This document shows positions 9,682 through 18,443 of a stretch of 64,000 nt of DNA, piece by piece. The translations under genes and the position numbers were made by a program. Position 1 is the first letter of the stretch; each line of letters begins with the position of its first letter. Source of the stretch: Anabaena sp. PCC 7108 (GTDB lineage Bacteria; Cyanobacteriota; Cyanobacteriia; Cyanobacteriales; Nostocaceae); contig NZ_KB235896.1 in NCBI RefSeq assembly GCF_000332135.1, forward strand, positions 1,623,403-1,687,402. Reading direction: 5' to 3'. Below the pieces are notes generated by a model that was given only the letters and a program-made list of their open reading frames with translations, ran no database searches and had not been told where the DNA came from.

Positions 9682-9918
9682 GTAGTTGATTTTAGTTAAT
9701 TTTTAAGGCTTCTGTAAATAGCCAGTATATAGTAGATGACAGTCTAAAAAGTCTTTTGGTGTCTAGGTTTTATAATCAGGATTAAATGTAAGATAAATGA
9801 TCGTAGTGAGCGATTTATCGCTTTCTTGCCAGATTTTATCGGGCTAAAGCCCTTACTACTAACTTTTTTTATTCGGGTTTACTACTTTGAGAAAGTTATT
9901 TAATTGGATAAAACAAAT

Positions 9919-11241
9919 TTAGTTGCTAGGTTTTTCATAGATTGCTATTACTTTTTTGACGTTGGGAATATGTTCTTGATAAATTTCTGGAATTTCTTCT
10001 GCTGTTTGTATAATCAGTTCCCCAATAGTATTATTAGCAATTTCATTTATGGAGTCAATTAATAAATTTGGCATGGTGATGTTGGCTTCAGCAATTTTTT
10101 TAATGGTAGGTTTGGGATTATCTTGCTCAACTATGGCTTTTAATACCTGGATTTCATATTCTGGCAGATTTTCCAGAAAATTAGTCCATTCTGTGGGTAA
10201 GTTATCTGAGGTGTTCAGTTCATAGTCTATGAGTGATATTGGTTCTAGTAATTGATCAAAAGGAAACAATTCAATATCGTCTTCTTCTGGATTTTCATAT
10301 AAGTTTTCTTGATTGAGTGTTTCCATTTGTTGGAGTAGTTCCCAAACTTGACTTTGTAATAAGTCGCGTTCATTTTGTAACAATAGAACTTGATTTTGTA
10401 GTTGGTTGAGTTCAGCTTGTTGTGCTGTAGTTTGGTTCTGTAGAGAAATCAGACTATTGTCTAAATTTTCTTTATTCGTCTTTGTCTCGATAAGTAAGTT
10501 ATTTCCTTGGACTATCTTCATTTCTAGTTCTTGAATTTCTATTCTTAGTTCATATAGTTTTTCTTCTAGTTGGGGTTTGAGTCTACCTAACAGAGTTAAA
10601 CTACTTTCGATTTCCTGCTTTTCGGCTTGAAAGGCTTCAATTTGATTTTGGATCTGGGTTATTTCTGAACGTAAACCATGAGAATTCAATTCTAATCGGC
10701 GTTTTTCGGCTGCAAGATGAGAGCAGTCATTTTTCAATTCTTCTGTACTATTTTCCAAATCATGTACTTCAGTTGTTAAAATACTAATTTCTGATTCTAA
10801 CTGCTTTTTTTGTCCGGCAAAATTGCCTAACTCTCGATGAAGACTATCTCTTTGATTACGACATTCTGCGATTTGATTTTGTAGCTGCTGAGATTCGCTG
10901 TAAAGTATACTGCGATGCTCTTCTATTTGTTTTATTTCTCTAGCAATACGAGATTTTAATCCTTCACGTTCTCTAATTATTCTATTTAGAGAACCTAAAA
11001 TTAACATTTCATAATTCCTGCGTCGTTTATCAACAAATAAAGCGGCTGAATAGGTAGCTAATACAGTAATCATTCCTGTGATTAAGGCTTTAGTAAAATC
11101 CCAGTTGGGGACGAGACTTAGACCAAAACTGACACTAAAGGCTGCTATACCTAGAATTAAGCGATTACTGATGATTGCTGATTGCATCTTGCTTGTTTTT
11201 AGTGTATTGAAGTTTTCAGAATCATGTTTTACTAATGTCAT
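9919..11241 (-). CDS. Membrane-anchored coiled-coil protein with TerB-C-like C-terminus
   Basis: The 440-residue protein has two adjacent hydrophobic segments at about 26-45 and 50-68, a long coiled coil rich in Q, E and L from about 75 to 320, a short acidic linker (NPEEDDIELF), and a C-terminal domain of about 90 residues. That last domain has the pattern I associate with TerB-C: a conserved start around ENLPEYE, a helical core, then DSINEIANNTIGE followed by EEIPEIY. TerB-C proteins are known neighbours of DUF2791 ATPases and Lhr helicases in tellurite-resistance-related clusters, and both are nearby. Translation could also begin at the second methionine (residue 19). The TerB-C assignment is by eye and needs a profile search. 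Confidence 0.65.
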   Translation of the reverse strand: MTLVKHDSENFNTLKTSKMQSAIISNRLILGIAAFSVSFGLSLVPNWDFTKALITGMITVLATYSAALFVDKRRRNYEMLILGSLNRIIREREGLKSRIAREIKQIEEHRSILYSESQQLQNQIAECRNQRDSLHRELGNFAGQKKQLESEISILTTEVHDLENSTEELKNDCSHLAAEKRRLELNSHGLRSEITQIQNQIEAFQAEKQEIESSLTLLGRLKPQLEEKLYELRIEIQELEMKIVQGNNLLIETKTNKENLDNSLISLQNQTTAQQAELNQLQNQVLLLQNERDLLQSQVWELLQQMETLNQENLYENPEEDDIELFPFDQLLEPISLIDYELNTSDNLPTEWTNFLENLPEYEIQVLKAIVEQDNPKPTIKKIAEANITMPNLLIDSINEIANNTIGELIIQTAEEIPEIYQEHIPNVKKVIAIYEKPSN

Positions 11242-11497
11242 TACTGCTCACATTTTATTAAATATATGGTTGGGTATGGTTGGGTATGGTTGAAAGTAAA
11301 AAACTTTGTGGTCAAGTTAGATATAAAGCCTATTTTTCTCCTTCCTGCTGCTGTATGTTTGCATAATATTGCTCTGTTAGGAGTTAAAAATTTCCGTCAC
11401 TAGTGCAAGAAAGCAGAAGACCAAAATATTTACCATAAAAAGTTTTTACAGGTTTTTATTAATTAGTTATTTCTGTTAGCCTACACTAGTAAGTTGA

Positions 11498-12841
11498 CTA
11501 CAGGCTATTGTTATTTTCACCAAATACAGCTAACTCTGCTTTTAAGAAGTCTATAAATTGACGTGCTGTTCTGCCAGAACGTCCATTATGGCGAGTTGCC
11601 CATTGCAAAGCTTGGTATTCTAAATCTGAGGGAGTGATATTTATGCCTGTTTTTGCTGCTAAATGTTGGACAATTTGTAAATAAGTTTTTTGATCTGCGG
11701 CTTCAAAGGTTAGAGTGAGACCAAAGCGATCGCTAAATGACAGCTTTTCCTGCATTGTATCCCAAGCATGGACTTCCTCATGATCCTTGGGGGTAGGTCG
11801 ATCACTAAAATACTCTCGAATCAAGTGACGACGGTTAGAAGTAGCATAAACAACTGTATTTTGGGGTCTAGCGGTTAAACTGCCTTCTAAAACTACTTTT
11901 AGGGCTTTAAAGGCATCATCATCCTCTTCAAAAGCAAGATCATCAACAAAAATAACAAATTTTTGGGGTACTCCCCGCAAATACTCGACAATTTTGGGTA
12001 AATCTTGGAGTTCTGATTTGGCAACTTCTATCAAGCGGAGGTTTCTGTGACGATATTCGTTTAACAAAGCTTTGATTAATGAAGATTTGCCAGAACCACG
12101 ACTACCGTAAAGTAATACGTGCAGTGCGGACTCTCCTGATAATAAAAACTCTGTATTTTTTAACAAAGTATCTTTTTGCCACTCATAACCTACTAGTGTA
12201 CTTAGCTTCACTGTATCAGCATAGCGAATACCCACAAACTCTCCGGCTTGCCAGCGAAAAGCACTGTATTCTGCAAATAAACCTGTTCCATATTGTTGAT
12301 AATAAGCTGCTAAATCTTCTACGGCATCAGCCCAAGTTGTTAATTGCGGGAGAGAAGCCGGCAAACCTTGGTCAAACACTTTTTGAGGCTCTTGGTACCA
12401 CACGACTGGGGAAACTGGCAAATGAGCGGCAATTTGCACCCACTCGCTTAAAATTGCACTGTTACATTCATAGAGACTTTGTAATATTTGTAAATCATTT
12501 TGGGTTGCTGCTACTAAAGCTGGGGGCAAGTCAGCAAATTTTCGCTGTTGAGCCAATTTGCTAAAGGGGTTATCAGCAATCAGAATTTGACTGATTAAGT
12601 ATTCCTCCCAAGTTTGATTGCTGGCAGCTAAAGCTTGGAAATAGCTACCGTAAGCTTTGAGACAATCACGCCCATCTGCGTCAGTGTAACGTATTGCTTG
12701 TAACAGTTCCAGAAATGCGATCGCTACTTTGCCTTGGAGAACGGATTGGTAAAGTAAAAGAGAGGCAGCTTGACGCTGGAGGAATTGAACTTTGATATAA
12801 GACGAAGTGTGTGCCGTCGGCATTGCTTGATTATCCATCAA
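11498..12841 (-). CDS. AAA+ ATPase of the DUF815 family
   Basis: The 447-residue protein has a Walker A GSRGSGKS at 246-253, a Walker B with FVIFVDDLAF about 40 residues later, and the family's following YATSNRRHLIRE and SDRFGLTL blocks. The N-terminal 200 residues are helical and typical for the cyanobacterial members. DUF815 ATPases are widespread, and their role is not settled. The gene lies 256 bases upstream of the TerB-C-like gene on the same strand, so it may or may not belong to that group. Confidence 0.85.
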   Translation of the reverse strand: MMDNQAMPTAHTSSYIKVQFLQRQAASLLLYQSVLQGKVAIAFLELLQAIRYTDADGRDCLKAYGSYFQALAASNQTWEEYLISQILIADNPFSKLAQQRKFADLPPALVAATQNDLQILQSLYECNSAILSEWVQIAAHLPVSPVVWYQEPQKVFDQGLPASLPQLTTWADAVEDLAAYYQQYGTGLFAEYSAFRWQAGEFVGIRYADTVKLSTLVGYEWQKDTLLKNTEFLLSGESALHVLLYGSRGSGKSSLIKALLNEYRHRNLRLIEVAKSELQDLPKIVEYLRGVPQKFVIFVDDLAFEEDDDAFKALKVVLEGSLTARPQNTVVYATSNRRHLIREYFSDRPTPKDHEEVHAWDTMQEKLSFSDRFGLTLTFEAADQKTYLQIVQHLAAKTGINITPSDLEYQALQWATRHNGRSGRTARQFIDFLKAELAVFGENNNSL

Positions 12842-12900
12842 TCAACTGTTATTTTCTACTGACCCTGAAAGTAAAATTCAAATCTACATAGGTTGTAATC

Positions 12901-13221
12901 ATGAATTTAGGTATAGTTGCCGCTTTTGGCTACGGCATTTTATCGTTATTAGGTGGCATTATTGGCTACATTCAAGCTAAAAGTAAAGTTTCGTTATTAA
13001 GTGGTAGCATGAGCGGTTTGTTACTAATTTTTTCTGCCTACTGTCAACTTCAGGGACAAACCTGGGGTTTGACTGTAGCAGCTTTTATTACTGGTATTTT
13101 AATATTTTTCTTTGCGTTGCGACTAGCTAAAACACGTAAGTTCATGCCGGCAGGATTAATGATTATTTTGGGTATGCTGACATTGGCGGTAATAATTAAT
13201 CAAATTTTTGTCTCTAAGTAG
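12901..13221 (+). CDS. TMEM14 family small membrane protein
   Basis: This 106-residue protein is almost wholly hydrophobic with four predicted membrane segments. Its GGIIGYIQAKSKVSLLSG block near residues 18-35 is the glycine-rich signature of the TMEM14/UPF0136 family, which has plant chloroplast members linked to lipid or fatty-acid export. It is divergent from the DUF815 gene with 59 bases between starts. No specific substrate can be given. Confidence 0.8.
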   Translation: MNLGIVAAFGYGILSLLGGIIGYIQAKSKVSLLSGSMSGLLLIFSAYCQLQGQTWGLTVAAFITGILIFFFALRLAKTRKFMPAGLMIILGMLTLAVIINQIFVSK

Positions 13222-13417
13222 CCCCCTGATTCCATCTAGACTCCCCAACCCATAAAAAAAGTTTCTCTTACCTGCTTCTGTTTTGAAGTTTGTAACTGTG
13301 TTTCAATCACAATCAACATCCCTCTGAATATCAGTAATTATCTTAGTACTTTTGTTTTATCAGCGTGTAAAATTACTTTTATTACATATTACATAGTAGT
13401 GATAGTTGTAGCAGAAC

Positions 13418-13446
13418 TTGCGATCACTAAAGTATAGGTGTAATAT
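13418..13446 (+). promoter_or_regulatory. Sigma70-type promoter
   Basis: TTGCGA at 13418-13423 and TAATAT at 13441-13446 are separated by exactly 17 bases, close to the ideal for the housekeeping sigma factor. A start near 13454 would leave a leader of about 20 bases before the ATG at 13474. There is no clear ribosome binding site in that leader, so the transcript may be a small RNA rather than an mRNA. Confidence 0.5.
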
Positions 13447-13473
13447 AGTGAACTTAATCTAGTTATCGTACAC

Positions 13474-13719
13474 ATGAGTTTTTTGTACTATATATTCTCA
13501 GTGTGTTTTTGCTCTATGGAGATTTCTAGCGGCGAAAGTACACCTTTACCTAGTTTATTTGTTGTGAAAAACCGTTACGAGTAAATGTGGTTACAGCACG
13601 GCAGCTATTATGCACCAAAGAAAATTGTTATGTCCGCTCACAAAAAGTCAACATCCTCAGTAGATAAATACTTCCGAGCCAATAACATTAACCACAAAAA
13701 TAGATACAGTCGATTGTAA
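13474..13719 (+). pseudogene. Two small in-frame ORFs split by one TAA, possibly one broken small gene
   Basis: An ORF of 36 codons (13474-13584) beginning MSFLYYIF ends in TAA and is followed at once, in the same frame, by an ATG-started ORF of 44 codons (13585-13719) ending KNRYSRL. Together they read as one 81-codon frame with a single stop, which looks like a small gene with a nonsense mutation or two stacked small ORFs. The second part is lysine-, serine- and asparagine-rich and basic. No family is recognised. A promoter sits just upstream. It could instead be chance within a small RNA. Confidence 0.3.
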
Positions 13720-14149
13720 GTTGCAGGAGGTACAAACTAAAAATCAAAATATGGCTCTAGCGTAGCTACGCTATTAAATATCCAGCGGCTTTCTCTTTGA
13801 ACTCCTGAATTCTGCTGTATGTAGCAGTCCTAAATGATTTGTGAGCCAATCTGCCCCTTGTTGCTTGTATCTACCAATCAGTTCACTAATTACAGAGGAG
13901 TGCTGTGTCCCAAATTTAGGATTTTTACTAGTGTAAAAATTCTATGTTATCTTGATTAAATTTTAAAGAAAAGATAAAGTATATTTTGCCATATTGGCAG
14001 GTTTTGCTAACACAAATGAGATATTAGTAGATCGTACAAATAGTTATTGATCTTCGTAGTTTTGTTGGTATCTCCCTAATCCTACTGGTGTTAAATCGAC
14101 TTCGGCATAGATAATTCTCTAATCAATTTAAGAAACTAGGAAATAATAA

Positions 14150-15385
14150 ATGTTATTATCACTGTCTTCTCAAAATGTTATCCAGTATCTGCAAAAGGTA
14201 GGGCTGCGTAGCGCAGAAGATGGCGCAAAATATGAATCCAAGTTACCGGAAAATAACCGAAAAAATCATAATTTATTGGTGACTTTGGCAAATAATCACA
14301 AACTGTTGGTGAAACAAGAACAACATATAAATTTGGATATTAGTCATCATGAATTTTTTAAAGAATGGCTATTTCACCAACTGTTACAGCAGTTTCCCAT
14401 CCTTGGGAATATTTCTGAGATAACTTCATTAGTATTAAATTTTGATCAGGAAAATTCTATCCTCGTCCGTAGCTATTTAAGTGAATATACGGAATTAGAA
14501 ACATTCTATCAAAATAACGGTATTTTCCCTATTGAAATTGCTATATCTATTGGTAATGCCTTAGCAGGTTTACATCGTACAACCTTCCAACAGCGAGAAT
14601 ATCGTGATTTTATGGCCACTGCACCCCAAGGACAGTTTCGCTATAATTTTTACAATCCGGCTCAAGGTATAAGCTCAATTAGTCCAGAGATTTTTGGCAC
14701 AATTCCCACTGAAGCACTCAAGTTTCATGCTCTTTATCAGTGTTATGAAAGTCTAGAATCGGCAATTGCAGACTTGGCCTATGAATGGAATCCTTGTTGT
14801 TTGACTCACAACGATTTACAGTTGAACAATATTTTGGTTCATTCTCGTTGGGAACAGCTAGATAATTGCTTAGTAAGGCTGATTGATTGGGAAACTTGTA
14901 CTTGGGGAGATCCAGCTTTTGATTTAGGAACTATACTAGCAAGTTATGTCAAAATTTGGCTTTCAAGTTTGATAGTAGATCCTACTCTAGAGTTAGAAGA
15001 ATCTTTGCATTTAGCAATGATACCACTGGAAACTATTCAACCTTCAATCCTGGCTATCCTTCGTTCTTATCTGCATGGATTTCCCATGATTTTAGACTAC
15101 AATCAAAACTTCCTTGTGCGTGTTATTCAATTTACAGGATTGGCACTGATTCATCAAATTCAAGAAATGATTGACAACCGTAAATATTTTGATAATACCA
15201 ACTTGTGTATGCTCGAAGTTGCCAAAAGTTTACTAACTATGCCTGAACAAGCTGTGCTGACTATTTTTGGTGCTTCCGAGACAGAGATTCTGCAATCTGC
15301 AACTGGTAAAAAACTACCAAAACCAGCAAAAGAAACTCAACTAGTGCGGATTTATTACGAAAAAACTCGTCTGCGCGGTTGTTAG
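14150..15385 (+). CDS. APH-type phosphotransferase (aminoglycoside/choline kinase fold)
   Basis: The 411-residue protein has the kinase-like core of the APH family: the catalytic loop reads THNDLQLNN near residue 220, and the metal-binding segment IDWETCTWGDP lies near 245-255 followed by AFDLG. The start is supported by AGGA eight bases upstream of the ATG. It is followed after 30 bases by a HopA1-domain gene on the same strand, so the two are probably one operon. APH-like kinase plus HopA1-domain lyase is the enzyme pair that dehydrates and eliminates Ser/Thr in class V lanthipeptides; cyanobacterial pairs have no known product. Resistance to aminoglycosides is unlikely. Confidence 0.75.
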   Translation: MLLSLSSQNVIQYLQKVGLRSAEDGAKYESKLPENNRKNHNLLVTLANNHKLLVKQEQHINLDISHHEFFKEWLFHQLLQQFPILGNISEITSLVLNFDQENSILVRSYLSEYTELETFYQNNGIFPIEIAISIGNALAGLHRTTFQQREYRDFMATAPQGQFRYNFYNPAQGISSISPEIFGTIPTEALKFHALYQCYESLESAIADLAYEWNPCCLTHNDLQLNNILVHSRWEQLDNCLVRLIDWETCTWGDPAFDLGTILASYVKIWLSSLIVDPTLELEESLHLAMIPLETIQPSILAILRSYLHGFPMILDYNQNFLVRVIQFTGLALIHQIQEMIDNRKYFDNTNLCMLEVAKSLLTMPEQAVLTIFGASETEILQSATGKKLPKPAKETQLVRIYYEKTRLRGC

Positions 15386-15415
15386 TATTATAAATTTTGA
15401 GGTGCAAATTAATTA

Positions 15416-16504
15416 ATGCTAGATAGTTCTACAAATCAAATTCTAAATTCTTTGTTTGATATTGCTACTAATATCCAAATAGAGTCTAATTTTTGTATTC
15501 ATCATCCCCATTATCAACCGTTTTCTTTGCCAACTACAGTAGCAAATAGATTTCAACAAAATTCGCCAGCTTTACAACAAAAATATCTAGCTTTACTACT
15601 ACGTAATTTTCTCCATAGTATCTATTATAACGGTTCACTACAAACCACTTTAGAAGCCAACACTGGTAATATTAATTACTCAAAAATTCCAAATTTACAG
15701 CAAAATTCTAGTTTAGGTGTTGATTGGGATTTTTATGAGCAACTACATCAGAGTAATCACGGTACTGGTAACTATGACCCTGATTGGCAAGTGTTACGAT
15801 TAGAACCTGATAGGAGTATAGCTGTAACTAAAGCTGGTTTGACATTGTATGTTGAGCCAGAATGCTATCTCAAATCTCGTAAAAAGTCTGCCAAGGTGGG
15901 TGATTCTATTGCTATATGGATGCCTAAAAATCGCTTACAAAATGGCTGTTATGTGGCGGTTAGCAATGTAGGCGAAGAACATCCAAATACGCCAAATGCT
16001 GATTTAGGAGTAGGGCGAATTTATTTTAATTTTACGCCATCTGGTGCGATCGCTCTCATGGACAGCCTCACAGAACAACTAAATAATACAGAAATTGCTT
16101 TTAGCTTTCAGGTTCTCTATAACCCCTCTGCATATGGGCGCTATGATGCAGGGGTACTCCATTTTGAACGACAAAATTATCCCATCATCCACAAAATTCT
16201 GCAAGCTGTTTATAAACAGCATCAAAGTCATTTTCAGCCAGAAATACCCTTATTTACCAAATTTTTAGCTCCCGGATTGAGTTTAGCAGAAGAACCAAGC
16301 CACAAATTTGCTGCACAGGAAAGTTTTGGACTAAACCGATGTCAAATTGTCGCTAATGCTTTGTTAGAAGCTTGGGAAAAAGGGAAAAATGCTATTGAAG
16401 AACGCATGCAAATTATTAACGAACACTTTGCACAGCATCTAATTGATGTACATCGTCCTTACCTCAATCCTGCTTCTGAAGATATATATCAACCCTTGAA
16501 TTAA
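15416..16504 (+). CDS. HopA1 effector-domain family protein
   Basis: The 362-residue protein carries a HopA1-type domain over about residues 100-340. It includes a YDPDWQVLRLE block near 120, the segment HPNTPNADLG near 195, and YGRYDAGVLHFE near 245. HopA1 is named from a Pseudomonas effector, but the domain also occurs in class V lanthipeptide synthesis as the putative lyase that works with an APH-like kinase. A GAGGTG about ten bases upstream supports the start. It forms an operon-like pair with the preceding kinase gene. The cyanobacterial substrate is unknown. Confidence 0.75.
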   Translation: MLDSSTNQILNSLFDIATNIQIESNFCIHHPHYQPFSLPTTVANRFQQNSPALQQKYLALLLRNFLHSIYYNGSLQTTLEANTGNINYSKIPNLQQNSSLGVDWDFYEQLHQSNHGTGNYDPDWQVLRLEPDRSIAVTKAGLTLYVEPECYLKSRKKSAKVGDSIAIWMPKNRLQNGCYVAVSNVGEEHPNTPNADLGVGRIYFNFTPSGAIALMDSLTEQLNNTEIAFSFQVLYNPSAYGRYDAGVLHFERQNYPIIHKILQAVYKQHQSHFQPEIPLFTKFLAPGLSLAEEPSHKFAAQESFGLNRCQIVANALLEAWEKGKNAIEERMQIINEHFAQHLIDVHRPYLNPASEDIYQPLN

Positions 16505-16636
16505 GAAAGATTGAAGTCCGAAAATCACTGCTAAATGTGAGTTTTTTAAATAAAAAATGCTGTATGTAAAGTACAATAAATTCCTATATAAGGCAATATG
16601 CCTACTTTTTTGTTTTGACTTGGGAATCTTGATTTT

Positions 16637-17086
16637 ATGATTTTCAATTATCAGCGGGTTGTACGTTTTCAAGATACTGACGCAGCTGGAGTAGTTTATT
16701 TTGCGAATGTTTTGGGAATTTGCCATGAAGCTTATGAAGAATCATTAATATCTCTCGATATCAACTTAAAAACTTTTTTTACTAATCCATCTTTAGCTTT
16801 CCCGATTGTACATACTAATGTAGATTTTTTTAGCCCAATGTATTGTGGTGACAAGCTAATGATTAGATTATTACCTCAAAAAATTAGTGTGGATAAGTTT
16901 GAAATTAACTATGAAATCACGTTGAATAAGGTAATAGTTGCTAAAGCTATGACTCGTCATGTTTGTATTGATGTCAATAGCAGAATGAAGCAAGAGTTGC
17001 CTGATCATATCAGCAATTGGTTGGAAACTCATCGTAAAGACTTAGAGGGGGCTGAGAGAAGAAAGTTGCGGGAGGAAATTGTCTAA
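16637..17086 (+). CDS. 1,4-dihydroxy-2-naphthoyl-CoA hydrolase (hot-dog thioesterase)
   Basis: The 149-residue protein is a single hot-dog thioesterase domain. The active-site segment [15 protein letters not shown] near residues 11-25 contains the catalytic aspartate of the 4-hydroxybenzoyl-CoA thioesterase class. It matches the cyanobacterial DHNA-CoA hydrolase that releases 1,4-dihydroxy-2-naphthoate during phylloquinone synthesis. Its place beside menE, menC, menA and menF strongly supports that role. It converges on menE with only 13 bases between the two ends. Confidence 0.85.
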   Translation: MIFNYQRVVRFQDTDAAGVVYFANVLGICHEAYEESLISLDINLKTFFTNPSLAFPIVHTNVDFFSPMYCGDKLMIRLLPQKISVDKFEINYEITLNKVIVAKAMTRHVCIDVNSRMKQELPDHISNWLETHRKDLEGAERRKLREEIV

Positions 17087-17099
17087 TTTCTAATTGTAA

Positions 17100-18443
17100 T
17101 TATTTGGTTTTCAGAAAATTCTCGGCAATTTCTTGAACTTGTTGACGGTTGATTTTACCTTGGGCATTTCGGGGTAAGTTTGGTAGGGGAATCCAATATT
17201 TAGGAATTTTGAATTTACTAACTTTTTTTTGAAGTTGGTTTTGAATTTCCAATGTAGAAGTATTCGAGTCTTTGGGTACATAAATTGCCGTTAATGCTTG
17301 TCCCCAATGTTTATCAGGTATGCCAATTATACAAATATCAATAATTAGGTTAGTTTTTCTAATCGCTGTTTCAACTTCTGCTGGATAAATGTTTTCACCA
17401 CCTGTAATGATTTTGTCGCTGCTACGTCCGCTAATATGTAAATAGCCTTCTTCATCTAAAAAACCAATATCATCTACAGAAAAATTATCTTGATTTTCCC
17501 AAAGTTGTGGATAGTAACCTAAAGCCAGAGATTTGCTTTGAATATTTATATTACCTGTGAGATGATCAATTGTAACTTGGGCATGAGGTAAAATTTTTCC
17601 ACTACTAATTATACCTTTGAGAAATTCATCTGGTTTAAGAGTGGCAATTTGAGAAGCGGTTTCTGTCATTCCATAGGTAGGTGATAGACGAATGTGATGA
17701 AATCGAGCTTTTTCTAACAGTTCATCCCATGCTGGCGCACCTCCTAAAAGTACTGTTTCAAATTGAGATAACCATTGAGTTGATTGGGGATTTTCTAGCA
17801 AGCGTTGTAATTGTGTGGGTACTAAAGATATAAAATAATCTGCATAATTAAGATTAGATTTTTGACAAAATTTAACTTCTTTAAATGTGCTAATAACTAA
17901 GTTACCGCCAGTGATAAAACTTCGCATAAATTGCATTAACCCACTAACATGATATAATGGTAATACACAAAAAGAATTAACTGTTTCTATTTGAAAATAT
18001 TCTGTAAATCCTTGTACAGATGCCGTTAATGTTTCCCAAGTGTGAATTGCAAATTTAATCTTTCCCGATGAACCACCAGTAGGAATCATAATAGAATCGG
18101 TAATTGGTAATTGGTAATTGGTATTTGGTGATTGTACAAAATTATTATCCACTCCCCAAACTATATCTGGTTGGACTAAATTAAAAACTTGTTGCCATTC
18201 ATCTTTTCCCCAGTCGGGATTACAGAGAAAAATTGGACATTTGGCAGCACAAGCGGCGATAAAGCTGGCTAAAAATCGCACTGGTTCCCGTTCAGCTAAA
18301 ATAATTTTTGGTGCTGTTTTCTTCGATAATTGAGTTAATTCTAAATATAATTCATTTGCTATTTGCTGAAGTTCTTGGCTATCATCACCAATTAGCCAAT
18401 GATGATTTTTGATTTTCTGTAAATAGTCTAGAGGTTTTTCCAT
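17100..18443 (-). CDS. menE: 2-succinylbenzoate--CoA ligase
   Basis: The 447-residue acyl-CoA synthetase has the AMP-binding signature IPTGGSSGKIKF, the SPTYGMTETASQ motif, and the C-terminal GRSSDKIITGGENIYPAEVE hinge block with the usual catalytic lysine near the end (NAQGKINR). In phylloquinone synthesis it activates o-succinylbenzoate with CoA before ring closure by MenB. Its start overlaps the end of menC by 16 bases, so menA-menC-menE form one minus-strand operon. The length is normal for the family. Confidence 0.9.
   Translation of the reverse strand: MEKPLDYLQKIKNHHWLIGDDSQELQQIANELYLELTQLSKKTAPKIILAEREPVRFLASFIAACAAKCPIFLCNPDWGKDEWQQVFNLVQPDIVWGVDNNFVQSPNTNYQLPITDSIMIPTGGSSGKIKFAIHTWETLTASVQGFTEYFQIETVNSFCVLPLYHVSGLMQFMRSFITGGNLVISTFKEVKFCQKSNLNYADYFISLVPTQLQRLLENPQSTQWLSQFETVLLGGAPAWDELLEKARFHHIRLSPTYGMTETASQIATLKPDEFLKGIISSGKILPHAQVTIDHLTGNINIQSKSLALGYYPQLWENQDNFSVDDIGFLDEEGYLHISGRSSDKIITGGENIYPAEVETAIRKTNLIIDICIIGIPDKHWGQALTAIYVPKDSNTSTLEIQNQLQKKVSKFKIPKYWIPLPNLPRNAQGKINRQQVQEIAENFLKTK

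Larger units (their letters stand above)
13222..14149. other. Long gene-poor stretch upstream of the APH-HopA1 pair
   Basis: This 928-base region has no long ORF. It holds a strong promoter (13418-13446), small ORFs at 13474-13719, a purine-rich AGGAGGT near 13726 followed by an ATG that stops after four codons, and a perfect 16-base palindrome TAGCGTAGCTACGCTA near 13759. The palindrome is of the kind that spreads in these genomes and appears to break the reading frame just after that ATG. The rest shows nothing I can name. Confidence 0.45.

Noticed and set aside
10800-12841. DUF815 ATPase as part of the helicase/DUF2791 system
   Set aside because: It is a common stand-alone gene in cyanobacteria and is separated by 256 bases; I left it outside the proposed core.
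14150-15385. Aminoglycoside resistance gene
   Set aside because: It has the APH fold, but its pairing with a HopA1 gene and its chromosomal setting point to a biosynthetic or unknown role.
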